Assembly (NCBI RefSeq): GCF_017161325.1
Contig: NZ_CP045670.1
Location: 1,543,367-1,607,366, forward strand
Source of the DNA: Treponema pedis
GTDB lineage: Bacteria > Spirochaetota > Spirochaetia > Treponematales > Treponemataceae
Direction of reading: 5' to 3'
DNA length: 64,000 nt
Below are positions 37,374 to 45,704 of the stretch, piece after piece. How positions within the stretch are numbered: the stretch's first letter is position 1; every line of letters starts with the position of its first letter. The translations under genes were made by a program, and so were the position numbers. Below the pieces are notes generated by a model that saw only the letters and a list, made by a program, of their open reading frames with translations, did no database searches and was not told the DNA's origin.

Positions 37374-38356
37374 TGTTCACTATACGGGAAGCCAGAATTT
37401 TTTCCTGCGGAGAGTTTTTACGTTCTTCCAATTTAAGAAAAAACGAATATGATAAAAATTCGGCAATGCTTGATACGGATATTTTAATTTCTTTTCTTTT
37501 AAAAAAAGAGCGTTCGTGGATTTTATTGCATAGCGATTTTGATTTTGAAGAATTTAAAAGCGAATTCTTTAGGCTTGTGCAAAAAAGATGTTCGGGGTTA
37601 CCCGTTGCCTACATAACGGAAGAAAAAGAATTTTACGGAAGGAAATTTTATGTAAATCCTTCCGTTCTTATACCTAAGCCGGATACCGAAACCCTTGTAG
37701 AGCGTTTATGCAAATTTTTGGAATTCGAACTTGATAATTTTGAACATGATAAATATAAAAACGGTTTTTTTATTTTGGATATGTGTACGGGTTCGGGCTG
37801 CATAGGTATTTCGGCAGCTTGTGAATTTTATTCAATGTTAAATAAAAAATTTAAAAATGATACGGAAAAAACGGATAAATTTATAAAAACGCATTTTTCT
37901 CTTACTCTTGCGGATATTTCGGAGGACGCTTTAAAGGTTTGTAAAAAAAATGTGCAAGACCTTTTGCCCGAAAAATTAAAACCTGAAACGAAAATTATTA
38001 AAGCGGATTTACGGGAAAAATTTCCCTTATGCCGAAATACAAAATACCGAATTATAACGACAAATCCGCCTTATGTTCCTTCCGAAGTTACCGATACGCT
38101 TTTATCTGACGGAAGGTGTGAGCCCGGACTTGCTTTAGACGGAGGGGAGGGGGGAATCGATTTAATTGAACCTCTTGCAAAAAATGCTTTTTCTTCACTA
38201 ACTTCTTGCGGAAAAATTTTTACGGAAATAGGTGAATACAATGCAATAGCCGCCTTAAATATTTTTAAAAATGCGGGTTTTTCAAAGGTTTCGGTGTTTA
38301 AAGATTTATCCGGCAGGGACAGGGTTATAGAAGCGGTAAAAAAACGGGATTTTTAA
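37373..38356 (+). CDS. prmC: Release factor glutamine methyltransferase PrmC (HemK)
   Basis: 327 aa, somewhat longer than usual because of Lys-rich insertions around residues 120-175. LIPKPDTE, SAM motif I DMCTGSGCIGIS and the catalytic TNPPYVPS are present. It methylates the Gln of the GGQ motif in release factors, including the product of the adjacent prfA, with which it forms the classical operon (stop/start overlap TAATG). Confidence 0.95.
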   Translation: MFTIREARIFSCGEFLRSSNLRKNEYDKNSAMLDTDILISFLLKKERSWILLHSDFDFEEFKSEFFRLVQKRCSGLPVAYITEEKEFYGRKFYVNPSVLIPKPDTETLVERLCKFLEFELDNFEHDKYKNGFFILDMCTGSGCIGISAACEFYSMLNKKFKNDTEKTDKFIKTHFSLTLADISEDALKVCKKNVQDLLPEKLKPETKIIKADLREKFPLCRNTKYRIITTNPPYVPSEVTDTLLSDGRCEPGLALDGGEGGIDLIEPLAKNAFSSLTSCGKIFTEIGEYNAIAALNIFKNAGFSKVSVFKDLSGRDRVIEAVKKRDF

Positions 38357-38360
38357 AATA

Positions 38361-38451
38361 GGCGGAAGAGGCAGGAATCGAACCTGCCATTGCAAATTAC
38401 GCAACCTACGGTTTTGAAGACCGCGGGAGCCACCAGACCCCATCTGCTTCC
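38361..38451 (-). tRNA. selC: tRNA-Sec (UCA anticodon)
   Basis: The reverse strand folds into a 91-nt tRNA with long acceptor GGAAGCAG, a long variable arm, the T loop GGTTCGATTCC and 3' end CTTCCGCC. The anticodon loop CTTCAAA places TCA at 38417-38415. All are typical of selenocysteine tRNA. It shows that the cell inserts Sec at UGA; selA/B/D are not in this window. Confidence 0.93.
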
Positions 38452-38532
38452 GGAATTTGATTGGCAAGTGTAGCCGAATTTTTTTTTTTTGTCAAGCGAA
38501 TATTTAAACTTAGGCGGTAATTTCCTTCCGTC

Positions 38533-39573
38533 TTACTCTCCTAAACGTATCATCATTCCTACGGAAAAAACCGCAGTATAAAAAGCCGTTCCCGATGAGC
38601 CTTCTTGAGATGCCGACAATATGTTTTTATTTGAGCTTTTCCGTGCAATGGAAATTCCGTTATATGACGTAATTGCACTGCAATCGGTAGAAAAGAAAAC
38701 TCCTAAAACATTATTAAGTTTTTTTTCGGCAAAAAAGTTTATATGCAGAGAAAAACCTTTTTTGTGGAAAATATCGTAAAAAACAATATCTCTTCCGAAG
38801 TGATTATCTTCGCATAAACCCAATACTTGCGGGCATACTTGTACTGCGGTTTTTATCTGCCATTTTTTAGGTAAATCGAATTTAAACAATATTCCGATAT
38901 TGGGTAAAACCAAGTCCTGACGATACTGAGCTGCATTTCCCTTCCATAAAACTTTGGGTGTCTCCGGTGTTAGCTCGGAATTTGCGTTTGAATATTGAAG
39001 ATAGCCGTCGAAGGCAAGCCAAGTATGTGAATAATACCTCAGTCCTATACACGGTTCCGCATAAATTTTTATTTTATTTCCGTTTTGAAAATATTCCGCC
39101 AGAGGCATAATCCAGCCTACGGTAAACCCGAGTTCCTTTCCCTGTTCCAGTATACATTTGTGCATGGAAAAATGCGTTAAGACGTCTTTTTTCGTATGAT
39201 TTAAAAAATCGTAATCCCGCATTTTACCCGTAGAATGAGGTATGGAAAATACGGCATTAAAAACCGTATGAAAACCGTTTCCGATGTAAATTTCCGTCGT
39301 CGCCTGAAATCCAGAGGCCGGCAACAGAGGCCATATAAGTTTACTTAAAACCTCATTGTAGTTTTTAAATACATATTCAAATCCCGAGCCTATTTCCAAT
39401 TTGGGAGCAATTCCTATTGCAAACGATATCGGGCTTTTTTTTAAAATTTCGGGGTTGGCTTGTATATCTTCGGTATAAATTCCGTTTATAACGCTTTGAG
39501 AAAAAATATTAAGCTGCGGTATCAATGTAAAGATAATAAATAACCGCCTTATTTTTTTTAAAACCGTATTCAT
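38533..39573 (-). CDS. Omptin-like outer-membrane beta-barrel protein
   Basis: 346 aa with signal peptide (about 1-25, cleavage after IFSQS) and alternating strands through to a barrel-like end. Features recalling omptins: SKLIWP in the first third (cf. SQLDWK), GKMRDYDFL (cf. GNMVDQDWM, which carries two catalytic Asp), and TWLAFDGYLQYS late on. The catalytic Asp-His pair of loop 4 is not clearly visible, so it may not be an active protease. Located between tRNA-Sec and ispE; single-gene unit. Any other small barrel family is possible. Confidence 0.5.
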   Translation of the reverse strand: MNTVLKKIRRLFIIFTLIPQLNIFSQSVINGIYTEDIQANPEILKKSPISFAIGIAPKLEIGSGFEYVFKNYNEVLSKLIWPLLPASGFQATTEIYIGNGFHTVFNAVFSIPHSTGKMRDYDFLNHTKKDVLTHFSMHKCILEQGKELGFTVGWIMPLAEYFQNGNKIKIYAEPCIGLRYYSHTWLAFDGYLQYSNANSELTPETPKVLWKGNAAQYRQDLVLPNIGILFKFDLPKKWQIKTAVQVCPQVLGLCEDNHFGRDIVFYDIFHKKGFSLHINFFAEKKLNNVLGVFFSTDCSAITSYNGISIARKSSNKNILSASQEGSSGTAFYTAVFSVGMMIRLGE

Positions 39574-39677
39574 TTCGGAAACAGTTTATTTTTTATTTTG
39601 CAGCTTGTCAAGTGTTGAGAAAAATAAGCGGTTTTAAGAAGACCTTTAAGTATATTTTAATTTTTCCGTTTTTTCTA

Positions 39678-39705
39678 TTGACAAAACTTGTAAATTAGGT
39701 ATAAT
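39678..39705 (+). promoter_or_regulatory. Promoter of ispE; near-leaderless
   Basis: TTGACA at 39678-39683, 16-base spacer, TATAAT at 39700-39705. ATG 39715 is 9 bases beyond the -10 box and no ribosome binding site is present. Confidence 0.75.
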
Positions 39706-39714
39706 ACATCGGAC

Positions 39715-40566
39715 ATGGTCAAAAGTGCAATCAGTCTTTCGGCTCATGCCAAAATTAATCTGCATTTGGAAGTTCTTGGGAAAAGAAGCGACGGTTTTCA
39801 CGATATAGTAAGCGTGTTTCATTCCATTTCGCTTTCCGATGAGATTTTAATTGAAAGAACGGCTGAAAAAGATACTTGCAAGGTGCTGTCGCCTTTGCTG
39901 GCATTACCTGAAACAAATACGGTTATAAGTGCTTATAAAAAGTTTTCCGCAGCTTGCGGTATTAGAGACGGCATTATTGTAAAGATACTTAAAAACATTC
40001 CTTGCGGAGCGGGATTGGGCGGAGGTTCGTCCGACGCTGCCGCCGTTTTACACGGGCTAAACATTATGTTTAATGCCGGTTTAACCGAGGAAAGTTTGCG
40101 TAAGATTGCATTGGAGATAGGAAGCGATGTACCGTTTTTTTTTAAAAGGCGGAGCTGCCGTTGTAGGCGGGCGCGGAGAGCTTTTAAAACCCGTTTCCGT
40201 TAAATGCGGTTATTTCGGTGTCTTAGTTTATCCGGGAATAACGAGCGGAACTGCCGCCGCTTACAAACTTTTAAACCGCAGTGAAAATGCGGTGCTTCCG
40301 GCTTTTGACCCGGAACCTTTTTGCGGTGAGGATTGCCGCAAATGGCCTTTTTTAACAGTTTTGAGGAAGAAATTTTTAAAGTATTCCCGGTCGTAAAAAA
40401 GGTTAAAGATTATTTGCTTTCAGGCGGAGCCGATTTTGCTCTTATGAGCGGGTCCGGTTCTTCCGTTTTCGGTCTTTTTGAAGATGAAAAAAAGGCTGAA
40501 ATTGCTTATTTTGAGCTTTTAAAGCAATATAAGCAATGTTTTTTGTTTTTTTTACTTGCGTTATAG
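39715..40566 (+). CDS. ispE: 4-diphosphocytidyl-2-C-methyl-D-erythritol kinase; two frameshifts
   Basis: 283 aa after correction, the family length. Phosphorylates CDP-ME in the MEP isoprenoid pathway. GHMP-kinase motifs: [11 protein letters not shown] at the start, ATP loop [16 protein letters not shown] (about 95-110), and [13 protein letters not shown] near the end. The frame breaks at a 9-T run (40135-40143; one base too many, joined product [16 protein letters not shown]) and at a 6-T run (40348-40353; one base too few, joined product [14 protein letters not shown]). The very C-terminus, after a further 8-T run at 40546-40553, is uncertain. A central pathway gene broken twice in opposite directions points to sequencing error, not decay. 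Confidence 0.88.
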
Positions 40567-40584
40567 CAAAAACCGTAGTAGAAT
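40556..40584 (+). promoter_or_regulatory. Probable promoter of spoVG
   Basis: TTGCGT at 40556-40561, 17-base spacer, TAGAAT at 40579-40584, about 45 bases of leader with AAGGAG before the ATG at 40636. Confidence 0.5.
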
Positions 40585-40635
40585 GTTTACAGGAAATTAC
40601 ATATTTCAGTAGACTTTTTACTAAGGAGAAACAAA

Positions 40636-40890
40636 ATGGAAATTACGGAAGTTCGCGTTCAAAAAATCGATTCGGGCAACAGCCTGAAGGCTTATGCAAG
40701 CGTTACATTTGATAATTGCTTTGTTGTGCACAATATAAGAATTATTGAAGGTAAAAGCGGTTTATATGTAGGTATGCCGAGTAAAAAATTAACGAGCGGA
40801 GAGTTTAAAAATATAGCTCATCCTATTTCTTCGGAATTTAGGGATATACTTACAAAAGCTATTTTTGATGCCTATAACAAAGGTTCTTGA
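40636..40890 (+). CDS. spoVG: SpoVG family nucleic-acid-binding regulator
   Basis: 84 aa. MEITEVRVQKI, KAYASVTFDNCFVVHNIRII and GLYVGMPSKK blocks are diagnostic. SpoVG proteins bind DNA or RNA and regulate many genes in non-sporulating bacteria, including Borrelia. AAGGAG 7 bases before ATG. Confidence 0.95.
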   Translation: MEITEVRVQKIDSGNSLKAYASVTFDNCFVVHNIRIIEGKSGLYVGMPSKKLTSGEFKNIAHPISSEFRDILTKAIFDAYNKGS

Positions 40891-40982
40891 TAAACGAAGT
40901 TGTAGTTACATAAAAAGCTTTTTATTACCGTATTAATTGACTCATTTCGGGTTACAGTTGCATTTTTGCAGTTTGTATATAT

Positions 40983-41055
40983 TGGGACGTCGGCAAGTGG
41001 TAAGCCAACGGTTTTTGGTACCGTCATTCCGTAGGTTCGAATCCTACCGTCCCAG
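40983..41055 (+). tRNA. tRNA-Gln (UUG anticodon)
   Basis: A 73-nt cloverleaf with acceptor TGGGACG/CGTCCCA, anticodon loop TTTTGGT giving TTG, T loop GGTTCGAATCC and discriminator G. CCA is not encoded. Followed by a terminator. Confidence 0.93.
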
Positions 41056-41060
41056 TTTTT

Positions 41061-41091
41061 AGCCGGTTTTCTTTTTTGAGGCGGCTTTTTT
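41061..41091 (+). terminator. Terminator after tRNA-Gln
   Basis: AGCCG (41061-41065) pairs with CGGCT (41082-41086), followed by a T-run. Confidence 0.6.
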
Positions 41092-41126
41092 GTAAACTAA
41101 CGTTAGTGATAGGGGAGTTCTGATTT

Positions 41127-41735
41127 ATGGACCAGAGAATGTTAAATGCAAATGAAAGAACGGCATTCGGAAAGACAGCTGCCGCAAAAATAAGAAAGGC
41201 GGGCAGGATTCCTGCCGTTATGTATGATGGACATGGAAAAGCCGTTTCTCTTGATGTTGATGAAAGAGAATTTATGAAGCTTTTTAAAGTTGTTACTGAA
41301 AGCACAATTGTAAAAATTCAGCTCGGTGATAAAGATTATGAAGTTTTTATTAAAGAATTTCAACATAATATAGTTACCGATAAAATTGAGCATGTGGATT
41401 TTTACGAAGTCGAACGCGGTAAGTTATTGCGTACAAAGGTTAAGATTAGACTCCAGGGTGCTCCTGAAGGAGTGCGGCACGGCGGTGTTCTTGAAGCGGG
41501 AATTTCCGAAATTGAAGTTGAGTGTTTGCCTAGAAATTTACCTCCAAGAATTGTTGTTGATGTTTCCGCTTTGGACGTAAATCATTCTTTGCATGTACGG
41601 GACATCACGTTACCTTCTGATGTTACCGTTCTTACTTCTCCGGATATGACGGTTGCGGCTATTAAATTCGCATCGAATGATACTCCCGCAGCGGCATCGA
41701 CTGAAGAAGGCGAAGGCGAGGCTAAAGCCGAATAA
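41127..41735 (+). CDS. rplY: 50S ribosomal protein L25 (Ctc/TL5 form)
   Basis: 202 aa. N-terminal L25 domain (about 1-90; binds 5S rRNA) with AFGKTAAAKIRKAGRIPAVMY, and a C-terminal TL5-type domain (about 95-185) ending in an acidic Glu/Ala tail. GGGGAG before ATG. A perfect palindrome CTAACGTTAG lies just upstream at about 41096-41105. Closed by its own terminator. Confidence 0.93.
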   Translation: MDQRMLNANERTAFGKTAAAKIRKAGRIPAVMYDGHGKAVSLDVDEREFMKLFKVVTESTIVKIQLGDKDYEVFIKEFQHNIVTDKIEHVDFYEVERGKLLRTKVKIRLQGAPEGVRHGGVLEAGISEIEVECLPRNLPPRIVVDVSALDVNHSLHVRDITLPSDVTVLTSPDMTVAAIKFASNDTPAAASTEEGEGEAKAE

Positions 41736-41757
41736 CAGGCTTCCCTTGAGTACTGAT

Positions 41758-41800
41758 AAACCGCATCGTGCTTTTATAAGTACGGGGCGGTTTTATTTTT
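41758..41800 (+). terminator. Terminator after rplY
   Basis: AAACCGC (41758-41764) pairs with GCGGTTT (41787-41793), with additional pairing inside, then a T-rich run. Confidence 0.75.
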
Positions 41801-42112
41801 GCTTCGGGACTTTCGGTTTTGCAGTTTGAAAAGAAAACGGTTCCCGTAACTCCCGCCACCTTTGCCTACACAAATTTATTCGGAAGAGGAACAAAGCCTG
41901 TTTGATACGGTATATTTAAAAGTTTATTACGGTTTGTACACGAAAAACCGCAAGTCCTACTTGAAAATTGTTTTAGTTTTTAATATAATTACCTGTTCTT
42001 AGAAGTTTATTGCTTTTAAGAGCATTTTTACAATTTTGATAACATTTCTTCACATTTATATGAAATGTTGAATATTAAAACATAAAAATTTTATAAAAAT
42101 GAGGTATTTATT
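41801..42112 (+). other. Intergenic region: coding-like remnant, promoter and leader of fusA
   Basis: 41820-41910 can be read as about 30 coding-like codons (FEKKTVPVTPATFAYTNLF) ending in a stop, possibly a decayed gene. A promoter follows: TTGAAA 41961-41966, 17-base spacer, TATAAT 41984-41989. The resulting leader of about 115 bases has a hairpin with perfect 8-bp arms (42041-42048 with 42062-42069) and GAGG before the ATG. Confidence 0.5.
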
Positions 42113-44200
42113 ATGAGCAGTGATATTTCCAAAATGAGAAATATCGGAATTAGTGCGCACATTGACTCAGGAAAAACAACTCTTTCCGAACGAATTCTTT
42201 TTTATTGTGACAGAATTCATGCGCTGCACGAAGTTCGAGGTAAAGACGGTGTCGGTGCAACAATGGACAATATGGAACTTGAACGCGAACGCGGTATTAC
42301 AATTCAGTCCGCATCAACTCAAGTTAAATGGAAGGATTATACGGTAAACGTAATCGACACTCCCGGACACGTAGACTTTACTATTGAAGTTGAACGTTCT
42401 CTCCGCGTTTTGGACGGAGCTATTTTGGTTTTGTGTTCCGTAGGCGGCGTTCAATCTCAATCCATTACCGTTGACAGACAGTTAAAACGCTATCATGTTC
42501 CCCGAATAGCCTTCGTAAATAAATGCGACAGAACGGGGGCAAATCCCTTAAAGGTTAGAATGCAGCTTAGAGAAAAATTGGGTCTTAACGCATATATGAT
42601 GCAGCTTCCAATAGGTTTGGAAGATAAACTTGAAGGCGTTATAGACCTCGTTACAATGAAAGCCATATATTTTGAGGGTGAAAACGGTACTCAAATCAGA
42701 TTGGCCGAAATTCCCCAACATCTTGTAGCCGAAGCACAAAAATACCGTGAAGAAATGGTGGACGCCGCTACGATGTTCTCCGATGAATTGGCGGAAGCCT
42801 TTTTGGAAGGAGCGGAAACCGAAGAAATGATTAGGGCGGCCGTCAGAAAGGGCACTCTTGCCGAGCAATTTGTTCCGGTCTTCCTCGGTTCGGCATATAA
42901 AAACAAGGGTATTCAGCCCTTATTGGACGCAGTAGGCTATTATCTTCCCGACCCTACGGAAATTAAAAATACGGCCTTAAATCTTGACGATAATGAAAAA
43001 CCCGTTGTTTTGGGTTCAAAAGAAGACGACCCCGTAGTTGCTCTCGGGTTTAAACTTGAAGACGGAAAATACGGACAGCTTACTTATGTACGTGTTTATC
43101 AGGGAACTTTGAAAAAAGGTGAAGAATTGTACAATACACGCGCCCGTAAAAAGTTTAAGGTAGGGCGTTTGGTACGAATGAATTCGGCGGCAATGGAAGA
43201 TATTAACGAGGGCGGCCCCGGCGACATTGTAGCTCTTTTCGGTGTGGACTGCGCTTCGGGAGATACCTTTTGCAGCGGCGGGCTTAACTATGCAATGAGC
43301 TCCATGTTTGTTCCCGAACCGGTTATTTCTCTTTCACTTACTCCGAAAGATAAGCAGGCTGCCGACCAAATGTCTAAAGCTCTTAACCGATTTACAAAAG
43401 AAGACCCGACTTTCCGAAGCTATGTGGATAAGGAATCGAATCAAACTATTATTCAGGGAATGGGAGAGCTTCATCTTGAAGTTTATATTGAGCGTATGCG
43501 CCGTGAATATAAGTGCGAGGTTGAAACGGGTATGCCGCAAGTAGCTTACCGCGAAGCCATCACGCAGAGAGCCGATTTTAACTACACACATAAAAAGCAA
43601 ACCGGAGGTGCAGGTCAGTTCGGACGTGTTGCCGGCTTTATCGAACCCATTACGGAACAGGATTATGAATTCGATAATCAAATAAAAGGCGGTGCAATCC
43701 CTACGGAATTTATTCCTTCCTGCGATAAGGGCTTTAAAGAAGCCGTAAAGAAGGGCACTCTTATAGGTTTCCCGATTGTAGGAACACGCATTACCATAAA
43801 TGACGGACAGTCGCACCCGGTAGACTCTTCGGATATGGCATTCCAAGCTGCCGCTATAGGAGCCTTCAGAGAGGCTTATAAAGCCGCAAAACCCGCAATT
43901 CTTGAACCCATTATGAAAGTTTCAATAGAAGGGCCGCAGGAATTCCAGGGAAATATTTTCGGTCTTATCAACCAAAGACGGGGTGTTATAATTTCTTCTA
44001 CGGAAGATGACAGCTTTACACGTGTTGATGCCGAAGTTCCGTTAAGCGAAATGTTCGGATTTTCCACTATTTTGCGTTCTTCTACACAGGGTAAGGCGGA
44101 ATATTCTATGGAATTTGCCAAATACGGAAAAGCTCCTGCAAGTATTTCGGAAGTTTTAATTAAAGAATACGAAGCCAAACGTTTGGCGGAAAAGAAATAG
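42113..44200 (+). CDS. fusA: Elongation factor G, spirochaete/mitochondrial EF-G1 type
   Basis: 695 aa. GTP-binding motifs AHIDSGKTT (residues about 15-23), DTPGH and NKCD, with the five EF-G domains and [12 protein letters not shown] near the end. The Ser in HIDSGKTT (instead of HIDAGKTT) and sequence [17 protein letters not shown] are features of the EF-G1 group shared with mitochondria, which acts in translocation. Monocistronic start region with its own promoter and long leader; the RecA-like gene follows after 10 bases. Confidence 0.93.
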   Translation: MSSDISKMRNIGISAHIDSGKTTLSERILFYCDRIHALHEVRGKDGVGATMDNMELERERGITIQSASTQVKWKDYTVNVIDTPGHVDFTIEVERSLRVLDGAILVLCSVGGVQSQSITVDRQLKRYHVPRIAFVNKCDRTGANPLKVRMQLREKLGLNAYMMQLPIGLEDKLEGVIDLVTMKAIYFEGENGTQIRLAEIPQHLVAEAQKYREEMVDAATMFSDELAEAFLEGAETEEMIRAAVRKGTLAEQFVPVFLGSAYKNKGIQPLLDAVGYYLPDPTEIKNTALNLDDNEKPVVLGSKEDDPVVALGFKLEDGKYGQLTYVRVYQGTLKKGEELYNTRARKKFKVGRLVRMNSAAMEDINEGGPGDIVALFGVDCASGDTFCSGGLNYAMSSMFVPEPVISLSLTPKDKQAADQMSKALNRFTKEDPTFRSYVDKESNQTIIQGMGELHLEVYIERMRREYKCEVETGMPQVAYREAITQRADFNYTHKKQTGGAGQFGRVAGFIEPITEQDYEFDNQIKGGAIPTEFIPSCDKGFKEAVKKGTLIGFPIVGTRITINDGQSHPVDSSDMAFQAAAIGAFREAYKAAKPAILEPIMKVSIEGPQEFQGNIFGLINQRRGVIISSTEDDSFTRVDAEVPLSEMFGFSTILRSSTQGKAEYSMEFAKYGKAPASISEVLIKEYEAKRLAEKK

Positions 44201-44210
44201 GGAGGCGTAA

Positions 44211-44893
44211 ATGATTAAAAAAGATTTAATCGAAAAAAGCCCGATGAGGAAACTCGAAAAGGCTTTAAACGGCGGACTTACTGTAGGCGAAGTAGGTGTG
44301 GTTACTTCTAAAAAAGGAGTCGGAAAAACTTCTATTTTAGTGCAATTCGGGCTTGATAAGCTGTTACAGGATTTGCCTGTAGTGCATATCTCTTTCAGTC
44401 AGCATGTCGATTATGCAATTACCTGGTATAACGATATGTTTGACGAGCTTGCAAAAAAGAAAGCCTTGAAAATGCGCAGGAAGTAAAATCGCAGATTATT
44501 GCAAAGCGTATTGTGCTTAACTTTAATCAGGATACGGTACGTACTTCACAAATTATTAAAACAATCCGTGCCTTATCCGAAGGCGGTTCAAAGCCGAGCG
44601 TAATTATGATTGACGATTTTAATTTCGCAAAAGCTCTTCCCGAAGCCGTAAAAGAGATGAAGGCCTTTGCAAAAGAGATGGGTGTTGCAGTATGGTATAC
44701 CGCCGCTGCCGATGTTCAAACTTGCGAAATAGATGAAAGTTTAAAACGCTATGAAGAAGATTTGGATATTATGCTTCATCTTGAGCATGTAGGCGACTAT
44801 GTTAAAATTAAAGCCTTAAAAGAGCATGGGAATAAAAACGTTGAAACCGATTCGAAGTTTGACGCAAAGACCATGCTTTTAAGCGAAAAATAA
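44211..44893 (+). CDS. RecA-superfamily P-loop ATPase of unknown role; one frameshift
   Basis: About 227 aa after correction. Walker A TSKKGVGKTS (about residues 33-42) and Walker B SVIMIDDFNF, with no DNA-binding region recognised. The frame breaks at a 6-A run (44453-44458); adding one base reads DELAKKESLENAQEVKSQII and continues to 44893. GGGAGG before ATG, 10 bases after fusA, so co-transcribed. Cytoplasmic; KaiC/RadA-like fold by motif order. Function unknown. Confidence 0.75.
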
Positions 44894-44901
44894 GATTATA
44901 A

Positions 44902-44944
44902 AAAACCGTTATTCCGAAGCGATATCGGAGTAACGGTTTTTTTT
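44902..44944. terminator. Terminator between the RecA-like gene and rubrerythrin
   Basis: AAAACCGTTATTCCG (44902-44916) pairs with CGGAGTAACGGTTTT (44926-44940) with one wobble, and an 8-T tail follows. A-rich left flank suggests it works both ways. Confidence 0.9.
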
Positions 44945-44983
44945 CTAAGTTTTATACGGGCAGGCAGTTAAAAAGCCGCCGAT

Positions 44984-45559
44984 TTACCAATTTTCACCCA
45001 GTCTTTCAAAATAAGCTTTAGGATGTTCGCAGGCAGGGCATTTTTCGGGAGCCGCTTTTCCTACGTAGATAAATCCGCAGTTTATACATCTCCATGTTGT
45101 GGGAGTTTCTTGAACCCACATACTGTTTTCTTCAAGCCTCTTTATAAAAGCTTCATACCGCTTTGCATGCTGCTTTTCCGCAATCGCTATGTTTTCCATA
45201 ACGGCAGCAATCAACGGAAAGCCTTCTTCACGGGCTGTTTTTGCAAATTCGGGATACATGTGCATCCATTCGTGGTTTTCTCCTTCGGCAGCTTGTTTTA
45301 AATTTTCAAGCGTTGTTCCGATTACCCCTGCGGGAGCCGTTGCGGAAACGGTAACTTCTCCGCCTTCCAAAAATTTAAAAAGTCGTTTTGCATGCTCTTT
45401 TTCCTGCTCTGCAGTTTCAATGAATATTTGTGAAATTTGCACAAAGCCTTCATTTTTTGCAGTACTTGCCCAATAAGTATACTTATTGCGGGCTTGCGAT
45501 TCCCCGATAAAAGCCGACAAAATGTTTTGTTCGGTTTTTGTGCCTTTAAGTGATTTCAT
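44984..45559 (-). CDS. rbr: Rubrerythrin
   Basis: 191 aa. Ferritin-like four-helix domain with Glu20, the E53-x-x-H56 pair and a second ExxH in IAIAEKQHAKRY, then a C-terminal rubredoxin domain with CINCG and CPACEHP. It reduces hydrogen peroxide in anaerobes through a di-iron centre and rubredoxin electron relay. AGGAGA before ATG. Single gene convergent with the RecA-like gene. Confidence 0.95.
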   Translation of the reverse strand: MKSLKGTKTEQNILSAFIGESQARNKYTYWASTAKNEGFVQISQIFIETAEQEKEHAKRLFKFLEGGEVTVSATAPAGVIGTTLENLKQAAEGENHEWMHMYPEFAKTAREEGFPLIAAVMENIAIAEKQHAKRYEAFIKRLEENSMWVQETPTTWRCINCGFIYVGKAAPEKCPACEHPKAYFERLGENW

Positions 45560-45669
45560 ACTCTATCTCCTAAAAATATTCCGTAAAATCTTGCTCATTT
45601 TGCGGAACTTGGTATAAATACAATATACTATACTTTTAAAAATAATAAAAGTACCGTGCCTTTCACTTA

Positions 45670-45698
45670 TTGCAAAAATATTCGGTATTTGATATAGT
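45670..45698 (+). promoter_or_regulatory. Promoter of the Na/Pi symporter gene; leaderless
   Basis: TTGCAA at 45670-45675, 17-base spacer, TATAGT at 45693-45698. ATG 45705 is 7 bases after the box, at the expected transcription start, and is preceded by A only. Confidence 0.6.
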
Positions 45699-45704
45699 AA
45701 AAAA

